From NCBI GenBank assembly GCA_014529385.2, contig CM043967.1, positions 131,807,182 through 131,871,181 on the forward strand: DNA of 64,000 nucleotides. The letters are read 5' to 3'. The translations under genes were made by a program, and so were the position numbers. This DNA comes from Adiantum capillus-veneris. Its lineage: Eukaryota; Streptophyta; Polypodiopsida; Polypodiales; Pteridaceae. The first letter of the stretch is position 1. Every line of letters begins with the position of its first letter. Below the pieces are notes generated by a model. It had not been told where the DNA came from. It saw only the letters and a program-made list of their open reading frames with translations, and did no database searches. Below, piece after piece: positions 1-11,411 of this stretch.

Positions 1-1049
1 AAAACGGTTAGAGTTGTGGAGGATGATTGATGGCATAAGGTAAGGCTTTTTAATTGATGTTTGTTATGTCATGCCAATAGCTTAAAAGACTTTGATGTCA
101 CAAGGTAAGGATTTTGAACAATATTTGTTATGTCATGCTAATAACTTTTGATTTCTTCTGACATATCTTCCTACACTATTATCCTACCTATCTCTTAGTA
201 GGTCTTTATGAGTTTAGGTTCTTCCACGGACTCATAGGGAACTATCATGTTGTCCTAGAGATGGAGGAGTCATCACGAGTGGGACCTGTCTTCTTTGAGA
301 GATAAGGTATCAATGGGCCACAAATGGACTACCTTCTATTGGATTTAAAGCAAAGCATTGAAAAGTGAGAGTGTATGTTGTTGGTAATACTCCTAACAGG
401 ATTGGGTGAAGTGCGTGGTAAATTGGGTCTTGGGTGCTACAGCTATGAACCCATGTCTATCAAAAGCTTCACTTTAAACCTAAACAACAAATCCTAAGTT
501 GGCTTTTGCTTTTGGAACTATAGCTAACATTAGATGAGATTAGGTTTGGATGGTGATCTCTTTTTGGACAAGTATTTTGGGTGCAAATTTAAACCATTGA
601 ATAAAGCTTGCGGATTCGTGCCACATGGCAATTTAATGATAAAAAACTTTTTTTAAAAGTATTTTTTTGTAGGTCCTTGTCTACCTCCCTCTTTAAAAAG
701 GGTATTGGGTATGTAATCTTTCCCATCTAATGTCACTTTGTTTTTGTAAATTTCTTACTTGATGCTGCCAACTGTTTTTGTTATTCATCAGTTTTAAATC
801 TTTTGGAATATATTGTAATCTAGATGGTTTATTTTTGCATGTCTCCTTTCAATAGTATAATACTTTACAAAACCAAGCACACAATTTAATAAATATTGAC
901 GCATTCCATTGATTAAGTGAGTAGGGCGCCATCACCTCAATGAAGGGCGATTCTTTAGGCTAAAAAAATGATAATGAGTGAAGTGCACGGGGGAGGTTAG
1001 TGGACAGTGAAAAGGGGAGTGAGAAACAAGATGGTGGATGTATGCTGAG

Positions 1050-1051
<2 letters not shown>
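1..1051. other. Intergenic, no gene seen
   Basis: AT-rich sequence with stops in all frames and no protein similarity I recognise. It lies downstream (3') of the minus-strand methyltransferase pseudogene, so it may hold that gene's former 3' flank. No repeat with the rest of the window was noticed. Confidence 0.5.
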
Positions 1052-1096
<45 letters not shown>

Positions 1097-1097
1097 T
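1052..1097. repeat. (GT)n(GA)n microsatellite
   Basis: About 35 bases of GT dinucleotides run directly into about 12 bases of GA. It sits just 3' of the stop codon of the methyltransferase pseudogene. Confidence 0.95.
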
Positions 1098-1111
1098 AGG
1101 CCTGCATCTTC

Positions 1112-2479
1112 TTACAGTGAGCGTGTGAGGGGCTTCTCCAACACAGCAGACAAGTAGAGAATCTCTTCTGTCTCGCGGTCGACTTTGCGGCCGGTCACCC
1201 ACTTCCTGGTATGAAAACCCAAGCTGTGAATCAATGGCACATACACCTCCTCAAAGTGTGATTTCCTACAGAAGAATCTATCCAACCAAAAGAGGCCACC
1301 TGGCCTGAGGACTTTATCAATGTCAAAGAGCAAGAACTGAAAGGTCTCCAAGGGGATCCAATGGCCGAGCACATGCATGGAATGTACAATATCAAGGGTA
1401 TTGTCAAAGAAGGGGAGCCTTTGAGCTATGGTTATGTATAAGGGTACAACCCCTCTAAGGGCCATAAAGTTATTAAAAGGCCCATTAAGGTTCATGGTTG
1501 TTGTGACTATGGTCCCCCCTCCCCCTCCTATGTCCAACCCTATCCTTATACCGCCCCTCTTGTCCCCCATCGCATCCTCAATCGAGAAATCTAGGCTCGA
1601 CCCTGCCTTGTCCCACCTCTTCCTCTCACTCCCCCCTAAATCAAAACAATCGTTGCAATCATCGAATACTCGCAGCCTCTTCCTCTCATTCAAGCACTCA
1701 AAGCTCTTGCATCTATATACCCTGACCATAGGATGTTGTCGTCCGGCGGCAATGTCCAATAGCTCTCGGGGATTGGGTAGGGCTTTGTGAAGTTCTTTGG
1801 TGTTACCGCAAAGCATCGCCGCCTCGGTAACGGCTCGCATCCGTCAAGTAGCAACCTCTGCACCAAATCTTGATCATCTGGACACTCTCCTCTCACTGTA
1901 TAGTTCATGAACTTCTTCAAATCCTCCTCTTGCAACGCACACGCATGACCAATGGAGGACACCATCATGTCCGACTTTTGGCCCGGGTGAAACCCGAGCG
2001 GTAGCGGACGCAATCTGGCTGCTTCCGCGAGCTCATCCAAGGCAGGGTCATGGCTGTTCTTCTGCATCCAAGTAGCCCAAAGGTCTGCGGAAGTGTTCTG
2101 CTGTTGAAGTGCATGAGCTACCATATCTCTTAATTCTTGGGTGGATGCATTGATTAACTGCATGTTTTCGGAGAGAGCGCCACGGAAAACCTTGGAGACT
2201 TCAGTGTTTGTGGTCGAAAGCTCTGCCTTCACATCCAGCAAGTCCTGTTCGGTGCTTCGCAGGTGCGAGTCTGTGTAATTTAGTTCCTTGAGGAGATGGC
2301 TCACCAGCTGCACTAGATTGATGGCGGCGTCATCATGACTAGGGTTTTTGCTACCGAGCGGTTAGGAGGTTGGAGCCTAAAAGGGCCAAGATGATGAGAA
2401 AAGTTGAGGAAGTTTTTGTCAGAAGCAGCAAGCTGCGTGGTTCTTTTGCTTTGAATGGGGGCATCTGATCGTAACCCAT
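1112..2479 (-). pseudogene. At1g29790-like putative SAM-dependent methyltransferase, broken
   Basis: The reading frames match the plant family of Golgi/membrane-anchored putative methyltransferases typified by Arabidopsis At1g29790. An ATG at 2479 opens an N-terminal hydrophobic anchor (LLLLTKTSSTFLIILALLG). A heptad-like stretch follows (2313 to about 2150), then CEPLPRRRC and PESYW-type motifs, then CKSFECL and DDCNDCFDLG. The C-terminal half carries RIGLDIGGG (SAM motif I), QRLPFFDNTLDIVHS and VLRPGGLFWLD and ends at 1112. Three lesions are visible. The frame is lost after the anchor near 2345. Two extra bases in a TATATA run at 1714-1719 shift the frame between the PESYW and CKSFECL motifs. 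About a dozen residues normally between GGG and the VTTTMNL segment are missing near 1517-1525, which destroys the SAM loop. The gene appears intronless. Family assignment is firm; dead status is likely but rests on remembered family structure. Confidence 0.8.
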
Positions 2480-2513
2480 GTTGGCAACTATGAGAGGGAA
2501 GGTCGTGTCATGT

Positions 2514-2540
2514 GTGAGAGAGAGAGAGAGAGAGAGAGAA
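2514..2540. repeat. (GA)n microsatellite
   Basis: About 13 GA units lie just upstream of the methyltransferase start codon. On the gene strand this is a CT-rich 5' leader, common in plant 5' UTRs. Confidence 0.9.
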
Positions 2541-2718
2541 CACCGGGCTTCTGGGAGTGAAATGAGCGATGGCGTTTTAAGGCAGTAGCTAGTCCCTTGC
2601 GTGCTTGCCATCATCCGGATGTCAAGTAATTTAAGTGCACGATGTGGCACACAAACGGAAGTCAAACTCAGAAGAGTATCGAATGCACTTGTGCCCCATA
2701 AGCAAACGCATCTCGGCC

Positions 2719-3162
2719 CTCGTCACTATATGGCTCGGCTCTGGCCAGGGGGGATCTAGGGCCCAAATTTGGGGCTGCAAGGTGGCTTTAATCTCCGCCA
2801 TCGGATCACAAAGTGAACTAGGGGTGAACTCGGGGCAAAAATGGCGCCCCAAGTTCACTCCTAGTTCACCCCGCCTTGCTGGGTGTGGATCGAACCTGGG
2901 ACGTTTCGGTTGCCACACGAATGCCCTACCACCACGCTAACGCGCGTCGCTGTCCATGTTGGCATGGCACATGATCATACCCTAGTTTAAGCGCCCCTAG
3001 TTCACCCCCAGTTCACCCACCCCTAGCTTACCCGCCCCTAGTTCACACTCAGTTCACCCCTAGTTCACTTTGTGATCCGACGGCGGAGATTAAAGCCGTC
3101 TCGCGTCCCAAATTTGGGCCCTAGATCCCCTTTGGCCTAGAGCCGTGCCATATAGTGACGAG
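2719..3162. mobile_element. Non-autonomous TIR element, Mutator-like (MITE), 444 bp
   Basis: The left end (2719 to about 2835, beginning CTCGTCACTATATGGC) reappears inverted at the right end (about 3046 to 3162, ending GCCATATAGTGACGAG), with scattered mismatches over roughly 115 bp. The element is flanked by an exact 11-bp direct repeat, GCATCTCGGCC, at 2708-2718 and 3163-3173. TIRs over 100 bp with a 9-11 bp target duplication are the signature of Mutator-like elements. There is no transposase. The interior holds many copies of a GTGAACTAGGG-type motif and a tRNA-like stretch. Confidence 0.8.
2878..2947 (-). other. tRNA-like pol III promoter stretch (SINE-like)
   Basis: On the minus strand an A-box-like TTAGCGTGGTGGTAGGG (2940 to about 2924) is followed about 30 bases later by a B-box-like AGGTTCGATCC (2897-2887), the spacing of a tRNA internal promoter. 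The arms do not fold into a clean cloverleaf, so this is not a functional tRNA. It could be a SINE head or tRNA relic captured inside the TIR element. The B box is one base short of consensus. Confidence 0.35.
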
Positions 3163-3479
3163 GCATCTCGGCCTCATGACCCATGCTTTAGAAAACCATT
3201 TTTAAAAAAACCTTGATTAAGGTCAATTTTTGCAATAGAGGAAGGGGAGGCATGCCACTTGGCATGCGTTGATTTGAGAATCTGTACAAAAGAACTAGTA
3301 AAGCTAATTTTGGAGCGCAAAGCCAGGCAAAGTAAGAGAGACCGCTCTCCTCGTACGCAATTCTTCTCTGTCGCCTTTGACAGTGCGATTGTTTGCAACA
3401 ACAGACATGCACAACAAAGTGAGACTAGTCAATGGGCTTCATGACAGATGTACGTTGTACGTATACATGACACGCTTTG

Positions 3480-4118
3480 ATCTTTTGATGTACGTTTATA
3501 GGACAAGCTTGGATGTGATCGGCCTAGCGAAGCTCTAGACTGATTGATCGAGAATGCAAGGCATTGATGAAGCTCCGATAGAGGGAATTGTCAGGGACGA
3601 GATTGCCATTAAACCTGTCCATGAATGAAAAGTGGGCAAAGACGATGATCTAATAGGCCCTTTGTGGCAGATGTACGTATACAGGACAAGCTTCAAATTT
3701 TTTGATGTGTGTGTATAGGACAAGCTTGGATATGATCAACCTAGCAAACCTCTGGGCTAATTGATCAAGAATACAAGGCCATTGATGAAGCTCTGATAGA
3801 GGGAGTGATTGTGCGGGATGAGATTGCCAATAAACCTATGCGTGAATGAAAAGTGGGCAAAGGCCATGATCTTCATGAGCGCTTCGTGACAAATGTACAT
3901 AGATAGGAAAAGCTTCAATTTTTTGTTGTATGTATATAGGACAAGCTTGGATGTGATCGGCCTAACAAAGCTCTAGACTGATTGATCAAGAATACACGGC
4001 CATTGATGAAGCTCTGATAGAGGCAATGATTGTCGGGGATGAGATTGCCAATAAACTTGTGCATGAATGGAAAGTGGGCAAAGATCATGAACTTCATAGG
4101 CCCTTTGTGAAGGTAAAA
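3480..4118. repeat. Tandem repeat, period about 219 bp, nearly three copies
   Basis: GGACAAGCTT followed by GGAT(G/A)TGATC occurs at 3501, 3719 and 3939, giving periods of 218 and 220 bp. Each unit also has GATTGATC, ATTGATGAAGCTC(C/T)GATAGAGG, GATGAGATTGCCA and GAAAAGTGGGCAAAG-like blocks. In one frame the third copy reads [23 protein letters not shown], interrupted in the other copies, so the unit may derive from coding sequence. I do not recognise the protein. Confidence 0.85.
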
Positions 4119-4126
4119 CCAAGCAA

Positions 4127-4344
<218 letters not shown>

Positions 4345-4346
<2 letters not shown>

Positions 4347-5480
4347 CTTTTTGACACTCTATTGACTTCAGCTATGCTCTACGGAGTTCAGGTATGGGGA
4401 CCCTCAATAGACCACCATTTGAGATCTGGCAACACAAATGGATGGAGATATATGGAGAGTCATTTGGTCTCTATGATCGCTCGGATGATTCGGGCTAAGG
4501 CCTCAGTGCCGCATGAGATTATCCCAGCCGAGCTAGCCCCCCCCCCTTGTGGTTGAGGCATTGACTAGATCAATATCCTTTATACACAATTTATGGGATC
4601 TCCCCAGGGACATATATGCTCGGTTTTCCCTAGAGTGATCTCGACAACTAGCACTACAAGGCAATACAACATGTTGGTATGGACAGATGAAAACATGGTT
4701 TTAGTGACATGGTTTCAACATGGATAGATTGCCTATGTTTCAATACTCCCTGGATGCACCCTCCATGTCTCTCACACGAACAGAGATCACCAGACTCATA
4801 CGCAAGGATCTGATTCAACTAGATACCAGGAGCACATGGATACAATCGTCACAGAAGTTGGGCACGAAGATGGCTTTCTACAGAGAGCATCGTTTCCAAG
4901 TCATAGAGGATGTTTTTGTGACTAGGCATGCATACATGGATATGCACTTATTTCATGGGATACGATGCGCTATTGGGCAGATATGCACATCCTCACATCA
5001 TCTCGATATCGAAACTGGTCGATTTCAGGGGTACTAGCAAGGGCCAGGATATGCCACCTATGTCACTTAGAGCCAGAGACAAAAGCTCCACTACACGTCA
5101 TTTCCCATCATACTATGAGATACGCGGCCGCTTCCATTGTCTGTTTAGACAGGGTTTTGGAACATTTTCTAGAGTCATGAGATATGAGGACCAGAGATGT
5201 CTCGGTTTGTTCCTGCTAGAGTTGCGTAGACTTAGGGAGAGATTGCTGAGGACATCAGAGGAGAGACAGTCTTAGAGACGAATCAAAGATTTCTTTACAC
5301 CAACCAGGGGAGAGCCAGAGGAGCAGTCATCATAGCAGATCTCAGAGCCCACCCACACTAGAGATACGTTGATTGACCGAGCCATTGAGCTAGGCAGATC
5401 CAGACGCCCACGACCTCGAAAGGTCTCCCACCATTGACGAAGGCTGAAGCAGAAGATATAGATCACTCTAGCTCGACATG
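4345..5480 (+). pseudogene. LINE (non-LTR retrotransposon) 3' part, decayed
   Basis: Across shifting plus-strand frames the sequence reads [16 protein letters not shown], then HLVSMIARMIRAKASVPHEII, and later RICHLCHLEPETKAPLHVI. This order is typical of the region after the RT domain of plant LINE ORF2: the LxYGxxVWG motif, then a C-terminal CxxC...H-type knuckle. Stops and frameshifts interrupt it. The 5' end abuts the GT microsatellite and the 3' side ends near a poly-C tract. The minus-strand LINE at 14.3-15.7 kb could be a relative but shares no overlapping segment, so this was not tested. Confidence 0.65.
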
Positions 5481-5558
5481 CAAGATGCCGAACTAGAGTA
5501 TTGACCATGGAGGATGTTGATGAGATTGGACAATGACCGACGAGAGATTTCATTTGAA

Positions 5559-5582
5559 CCCCCCCCCCCCCCCCCCCCCCCC
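5559..5582. repeat. Poly-C tract (24 C)
   Basis: An uninterrupted run of C just 3' of the LINE remnant. Other long G/C homopolymers occur at 8326 and 20800 (as G). Confidence 0.95.
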
Positions 5583-5741
5583 AAATTCCGAATCAGCTTC
5601 ACAATCATTTCCTTAGTGTTTTAGTGTTAGTTCTTTGTACTTTCCGTACTCATACACGATATCAGATTCACCCATTGTAACTTTTTGGTCTCATAGGTCA
5701 TTTTTGCCTTTTGAAGACGTTAATATAACATTTAATTTCAT

Positions 5742-5761
5742 TTCTCTCTCTCTCTCTTTCT

Positions 5762-5823
<62 letters not shown>
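5742..5823. repeat. (CT)n microsatellite
   Basis: About 80 bases of CT repeat with a few interruptions near its 5' end. Further CT-rich sequence follows to about 5890. Confidence 0.95.
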
Positions 5824-5825
<2 letters not shown>

Positions 5826-6066
5826 GATAGTTTCCTATATATGTTAAAATTCTCTTCGTCTTCTTCTCTCCCCTTACACAAATCTCTCTCTCTTTTGCTT
5901 ACATACACTAAACAACAAGATTTGAAGCAAAAAGTGTACACTCAGAAGCATTCTACATACACTACAATAAAAAGACAACCGATGAGTTTATGCAAACACA
6001 AAATTGAAAGTATGAACGATCACGGTATGGTCTTTTCTTCCTTGGCACTTTGCGATTAAACAAACA

Positions 6067-8271
6067 TGATTAAAATGATTTGAATATGAACAAAAATACT
6101 TGATTGTATAAACAAAAATGATTGAAACAAGTGAATATGAATGAAGAAACTTAACAATATTATACAAGTAGAGTAGAACTGGCTGAAGCAGATTGAATAT
6201 ATAAATCATCAATGTATGTATGCATACAATGTCAATACTCAAACATAATCATCTATCTAAATTACACTATGGCTATGTATCTGACGTATCAAACTCATCC
6301 ACACGATTCTCCTCTCTCCCAGCATGTGAAGACAATGCAATGCGTGTCCGTTGCTTGTCTATCCTCCTACCCTCCTACTCTCTCGTAACAAGCTCGAAAT
6401 CTCTTTCGCCGTGAACCTCTTGCATTCAGAAAAAGTAAATTAAATCAGTTGACAATTAAAAACTAATTTGAAAATCATTTCAGATTAAAAAGATAACTCA
6501 AAGTAACAAATATTACTCAGAAAAGGGCGTGCTAGTGGAAGGATGCACTACAAGGTTTCGTATCCTTCATATGTCGCCATCTCAACCTCTGCTGGAGTCG
6601 GAGGTCGACCGTAATCTTTGGTCTATACAAAACCAATCCAAAGTTTATGATTATTTGTATTCACATCATTCTAAAAATTATGGTATGAAAATCTATAAAT
6701 ATATACTTACGAAATCCAAGTGGGACGTGTGGCCGCACACCACTCTAGCCTATGCTGCCTCATACTTTGCATTCATTGAAAATAAAACGATAGTACAATT
6801 ACATTATCGGTGAATACATAAGTAATTTAATTAAAAAATCAAATTGTAAATTGACCTATTTTTTGATGCGGGAATGCTACCTGTAATTGCATCTCCCGTT
6901 GAAAGTGAGTCCATGAATCCTCATGGAATCACAGAGGTCTCCTTTTTTTAGCGACCATATGAGTTTTGTTTTTTAGGGACTATAGCATACTTCCTATTTT
7001 TGTTCACAACAAGAGGAAACAATATATGTATGTATACATGTACATTATGAAAAATTTGGACTCTCAAAGGAGCCCTATTAGGTTTGACTTTTCCTCTCTT
7101 GTCCAAAGTGGACAACCCAGTGAAGTACATAAACACTTTGTCAAAACCCTATCATCCAACATATCATTGAAAAGATCTTAGAAAGTAGGCTCTAAGTCCC
7201 CAAGCCGTGACAAATTTGGAGTTGATTTGTAGAAGTTATGGCCTCCCCACTAAAGCTGAAATGTGGGGAGAGATTCCATTTATAAGACGGAGTTGTCACA
7301 TGAAAAAATGGAATCTTCTAAAATATAAGGAATCTGATGGCATGCTATATATCAATGGATAGATCTCGATGAGTACATTCTAAATCCAAAAGGTCTAACG
7401 AGTTTTGATTTCACTTGTAAAAATTTTACCGTGCACCCATTTTGGACAACAGAGAGAAAGTTAAAGTCCTTATAAGGCCCATTTGAGAGTCCAAAATTTT
7501 CCTAATGATATATGCATCTGAGTATGTATGTACGTATGTACATACACACTAGTACTTTAGTGAAATTAAATTTAACTTACTTTCTTAATCTAGATTCAGA
7601 TTCATCTCGTACTCCATCACCTCCATTTTATAGTCATGGAGACCACTCTCATACGATGAGGCATGAAGAAGAGCCTTCAAAGAGAGCGTCTTCAGTTTAT
7701 TATGAAGAAGAGCGGATTCCATGTTGGTGTGATAGATAGCAAGGCTTACATAGAAGGCCGCGATGCCAATTTCACATACATGAGTTGGATTGGTGTGTTT
7801 ATGCTCATGCACCAACACTCGCACACCGAGATGAACCTATGGTTAGCATTCGTTACTCTAGTTTATATTTATTTAAATTATTATAGTTAATTGTGTCACT
7901 AATATAAATAATATTTCACATGTAGGGACATACATCTCTAGCTAATGATGAGGATGCCATCTATGACCAAGATGCACGTCATTCTCACACAAGACATGGT
8001 TATGCAATCCAAGAATTTCGAATGGACTTCTTGTGACAACCTTTGCCTGCCGGCCTTGAGAGCGAGACTCGTGGCGATTATGCATTTCCCAATCGTCTAT
8101 TGTCTTTAGTGAGTCTTTAGTGCATACATATAATCGCAGACAGTATGGGGGATGGCATGGAAGATGTTTTCCTAGAGATGGAGAGGTTTTTAGCTTTTGG
8201 GATGCTTGTTACATGATAGCTCCTTCTAGCCTTTCGAATGCAGGGCGTGGCCTATTCATTGCACAAAATTT
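6067..8271 (+). pseudogene. SET-domain-like gene fragment, copy 1 (interrupted)
   Basis: This 2.2-kb segment is repeated in direct orientation at 11412-13647. It contains exon-like pieces: LESEVDRNLWSIQNQSKVYDYL (about 6590-6810); a second piece around MKKSGFHVGVIDSKAYIEGRDAN (7690-7850) followed by a GT...TTTCACATGTAG intron-like gap; then GHTSLANDEDAIYDQDARHSH; and FWDACYMIAPSSL.NAGRGLFIAQN, where the homology stops at 8271. The last piece resembles the start of a SET domain (S..PNAGRGLFA). Copy 1 lacks two bases in a GA run near 7680 relative to copy 2, so it is frameshifted there. The rest of the SET-like region is absent, cut by the Penelope-like segment. Confidence 0.5.
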
Positions 8272-8325
8272 GGTATCATTTATCTAAGAACATAGCGAGT
8301 GAGACTCGCACACACAAGGAAAAAA

Positions 8326-8353
8326 GGGGGGGGGGGGGGGGGGGGGGGGGGGG
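8326..8353. repeat. Poly-G tract (28 G)
   Basis: A homopolymer run located between the end of SET-like copy 1 and the Penelope-like coding region. It is on the 3' side of that minus-strand element. A shorter G run lies near 8720. Confidence 0.95.
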
Positions 8354-8809
8354 TTGTATGGAGATTGGGGGTTGGGGTGGTAGTGGACACCAATTTTTTA
8401 CACCAAACACGTTTTGCTTAGATTATCTCATCAGTGGTGCACAACATTGGTGGAGAGAGGGGATATAAATAGGTGGGCATGGTTCAAAAACTATAAAGGG
8501 TACTGTAATCAAGAGGGGGATAGGCTCAGGTTTAAAGTTTGGGTTACCCCCAAAATTTATTAGGAGGTACCAGGAAGAAAGGAAAGGGAGTGCTATTAAA
8601 AGGGTGTACCAAAAATTTAGAGGCTGATTTAAAGAATGTACAAAAATTTGGAGGCTACATTCAAAGGTACAAAAATGGAGGCTAGTTAAAGGTAAGAGGT
8701 GGTACAAAAAAGGAGAGAAGGGGGGGGGGGGGTCGGGGTTGGGTGGGGGTGCTAGGGTGGGGAGGTATGACAGGTTTTCTCTGAGAGAAGGGAGCCAAGG
8801 TTAGGTGCA

Positions 8810-11209
8810 TTAAGCCAACATACGATTGGTTTGGGGAGGTGAGCCAGCTCTGGGTTTGACTTGTAAAAGCTTGGAGAGAGGTTTGTTAATGGAGAAGGAG
8901 GGGTTCAAAGTTCGAGTGAGGGGTGAAAAAGGAACTTTTACAATAGTAGGTGGTGGTTTGGTTTGGTGGATTTTTTGTAGGAGAAAAGATCTAGAGTTGT
9001 AGGAGACAAAGTAGAAGCAAGCTTCCAACAGAGGAGTTGGGTAGCCTTTTTCCCTTAGCCTAGCAAAGAAAAGGTTTCGGATAGCGATAAAACCTGAGAG
9101 AGAGATTTCTCGAATGATGTATCTTTTAAGCTCTGAAAGAATGAAGGAAATCTTTTGGTGGGTAGGGTGCCAGGACTGCCAAGGGATATAATTGTAAGAG
9201 TTGAGACTTTTTTTATGACACTTAGAATCAAGTATCCCATGGGTGAGAAAAGAGGCTCCTTTGAAAAAATGGATGTCCAGAATAGTGGCCTCTTGCAAGG
9301 AGATGACGGAGGAGATTTTGATATGTTTTTGGAGAGGGTGTCCATAGTTGTGAAGAAGCTTGCTCAGACTAGCAGAAGGGCCATACCAAATGCCAAACGC
9401 ATCGTCCACGAATCTTTTGAAGTAGAGAAGAGAAGGAGAGGAGAGGAGATTCATTCCTTCTTCTAGGGAGCAAAGAAAAAGGTAGGCATAAACCACGGCA
9501 AAATTGGAACCCATTGATGTTCCTTTGATTTGGTGCCAGTAGTCTCCTTTAAAGGAAAGGTAGTGATGGTTAAGGATAAGGGAGGCTAGGGAAAGGATAA
9601 AGTGGACTTTGGGAGAAGGGAAGATGTTAAGGATCCTGATTTTGAGAGCCATAAGGCCTTCTATAATGGGAATGCTTGGATACAGGGATTCTACGTGGAA
9701 GGTAAACAAAAGGATATGGGGAGGAAAAGAGGTGGTGGTTAGGTCCAAGATAAGGGAGTGGGAGTCTTTGAGGTGCTGGCTTTTAGAAAGGAGAATGGGA
9801 TAAAGTTGCGCATGGAGCCATTTAGAAGCATTCTCCAAGATGTATCCTTTGTAGGAGCAAATGGGGCGACCTACAAGGGAGGGTTTGTGGATTTTAGGTA
9901 GGAGAAAGAAAGGGCAAGGTTTGAGTTCTGTTTTTCCAAGAGTGGAGGAGAGAATAAAGTCCCGTTCATTGTAGGGGAGAAGGGGGTAACTAGATACAAT
10001 GGAGGCGAGGAGGGAAGATACAAAAGATAGAGGAGTAGGTAAGAGGATCTGACAAGTGGCGATGAGCTTCATTGTTATACCATGTCCTTGAGAGGACTAC
10101 CGGTCCAAGGTTTTTATCTGCTGGTTTGATGATGATACTATGATCATTTTTCAAGGAAGAGATGGTTTCTAATAAGAAAGGTTTGGAGTAAAAGGAGGGG
10201 GTATGGGAGAGAAGGTATTTAAGAATGGTAAAAGTATGTTCGAAGGTGAGGTTAAGAGAATGGGAAGGAGAAGGAGGATTCCATGAGGGATTGGGGATAG
10301 ATAAAGAGAGAGAAGTGGCTGGAGAATCTTTTTTAAAGAAAAGTTGAAGCTGAAGAGATCTTTTGAGTTTAGAATAAGATTCAATGATTGAGTTAGGGGG
10401 GGGGGGTGGAGGAGAGGGAGGAATGTAGTTGAGGCCTGGACCAAGAAGTTTTTGCTTAGTGAAGGAGAGGGAACGTTCTGAGAGATTATGAGAAGAAAGG
10501 TTAGTGACCTTGTGCTCCAGAGAGAAGGTAGAGAGATTTTTTAAGACCAAGATTTTAAAGAGGGAGGGGTTAGAGAGGGGAAGCCAATACTTACATCTTT
10601 TTTTACCAGAAGGGTAGGGATGGGAGAGGAGAGGGAAAGAACAAGGATGAGGGGTCCAATTGTGAGGGAAAAGAGGAGGTTGAGAAAAGAGCAGATGGAC
10701 CCAAGTTGTAGGGTGCTCTTTCCCTAGTTCAACCTCCTCCATTGCAATTTATTTGACGGGCTAAATTTGGGATGAAGGGGTTTAGATTGGGGTAAATGGG
10801 AGGTGCTAGAAGAGGTAGAGTTTAGAGGATAGTGGGGAGTTTGGAGAAGAGAGGGTAGCCGGGAAGGGTTGGTAGAGGCGGGAGAGGGGGAGGGATTTCT
10901 TGGAGTGACTAAAAGGGGAGAAATATAAGAGGGAGAGGTTGAGCGGGGGTAGGTGCGAGGGGGAGAGGTTTTGGGTTTTTTAAAGGGTTGTCGAGAGAAT
11001 TCTTCCTGGGAGCTTTTGGATAAGAGAGGGGTTTTTTTAGGGGAACCTTTGAAGGGAGGGGGATTTTTTGAGATTGGTTTGGCATTCCTTACAAATGGGG
11101 GAGGGTGTTTAAGGTAATTAGAATGGTGGGGAGGTTTGTTGAATTGTTTCTTTGGGGGTGGTGAAGAAAGGAGTTTCTTCATTTGGGTAGTGACCTCATG
11201 GTAAACCAA
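8810..11209 (-). mobile_element. Penelope-like retroelement RT (decayed)
   Basis: Minus-strand frames give a Penelope-like reverse transcriptase. From upstream: a proline/serine-rich N-terminal part (11209-10724), VTNLSSHNLSERSLSFTKQ and IIIKPADKNLGPVVLSRTWY (10742-9990), then LLPKIHKPSLVGRPI, FHVESLYPSIP, KGTSMGSNFAVVYAYLFL, the catalytic FKRFVDDAFGIW, and SWHPTHQK (10072-8810). These match the PLE order: LPKIHK, GT(A/S)MG..MA..YA, (Y/F)(V/I)DD, CHP.H. Frameshifts lie near 10735 and 10025, and the C-terminus loses frame near 8825, where a PNLGSLLS motif reads in another frame. No GIY-YIG endonuclease is visible downstream. Either it was lost or this is an endonuclease-deficient type; the ADKNLG motif hints at the latter. 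No telomeric TTTAGGG repeats flank it. Confidence 0.8.
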
Positions 11210-11411
11210 TTCACCCTCGGTTTCTTCTTTAGGGAGAGACTCAACTTCCTCTAAGAGAGAAACTTGGGATCTCTTCCTAGAATTGCGGGTTGCTAAGTGC
11301 CGCTAAGTTTAAGGAAGAGGCCAAATGGGTTTGAAGAATTTCATTTTGTAGAAGAGCATCAAACTCGTTAAGAGAGGCTTGCTTCCATAGGAGTAGTTGG
11401 CTAGCCCAAGT

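Noticed and set aside
2878-2947. Functional tRNA gene
   Set aside because: A- and B-box-like sequences are present, but the anticodon and T arms do not pair properly and the B box is one base short.
8810-10072. Group II intron or LINE reverse transcriptase
   Set aside because: The LPKIHK, GTSMG and HPTHQK motifs and their order are those of Penelope-like RTs. LINE motifs such as LxYADD with QGxPLSP are absent.
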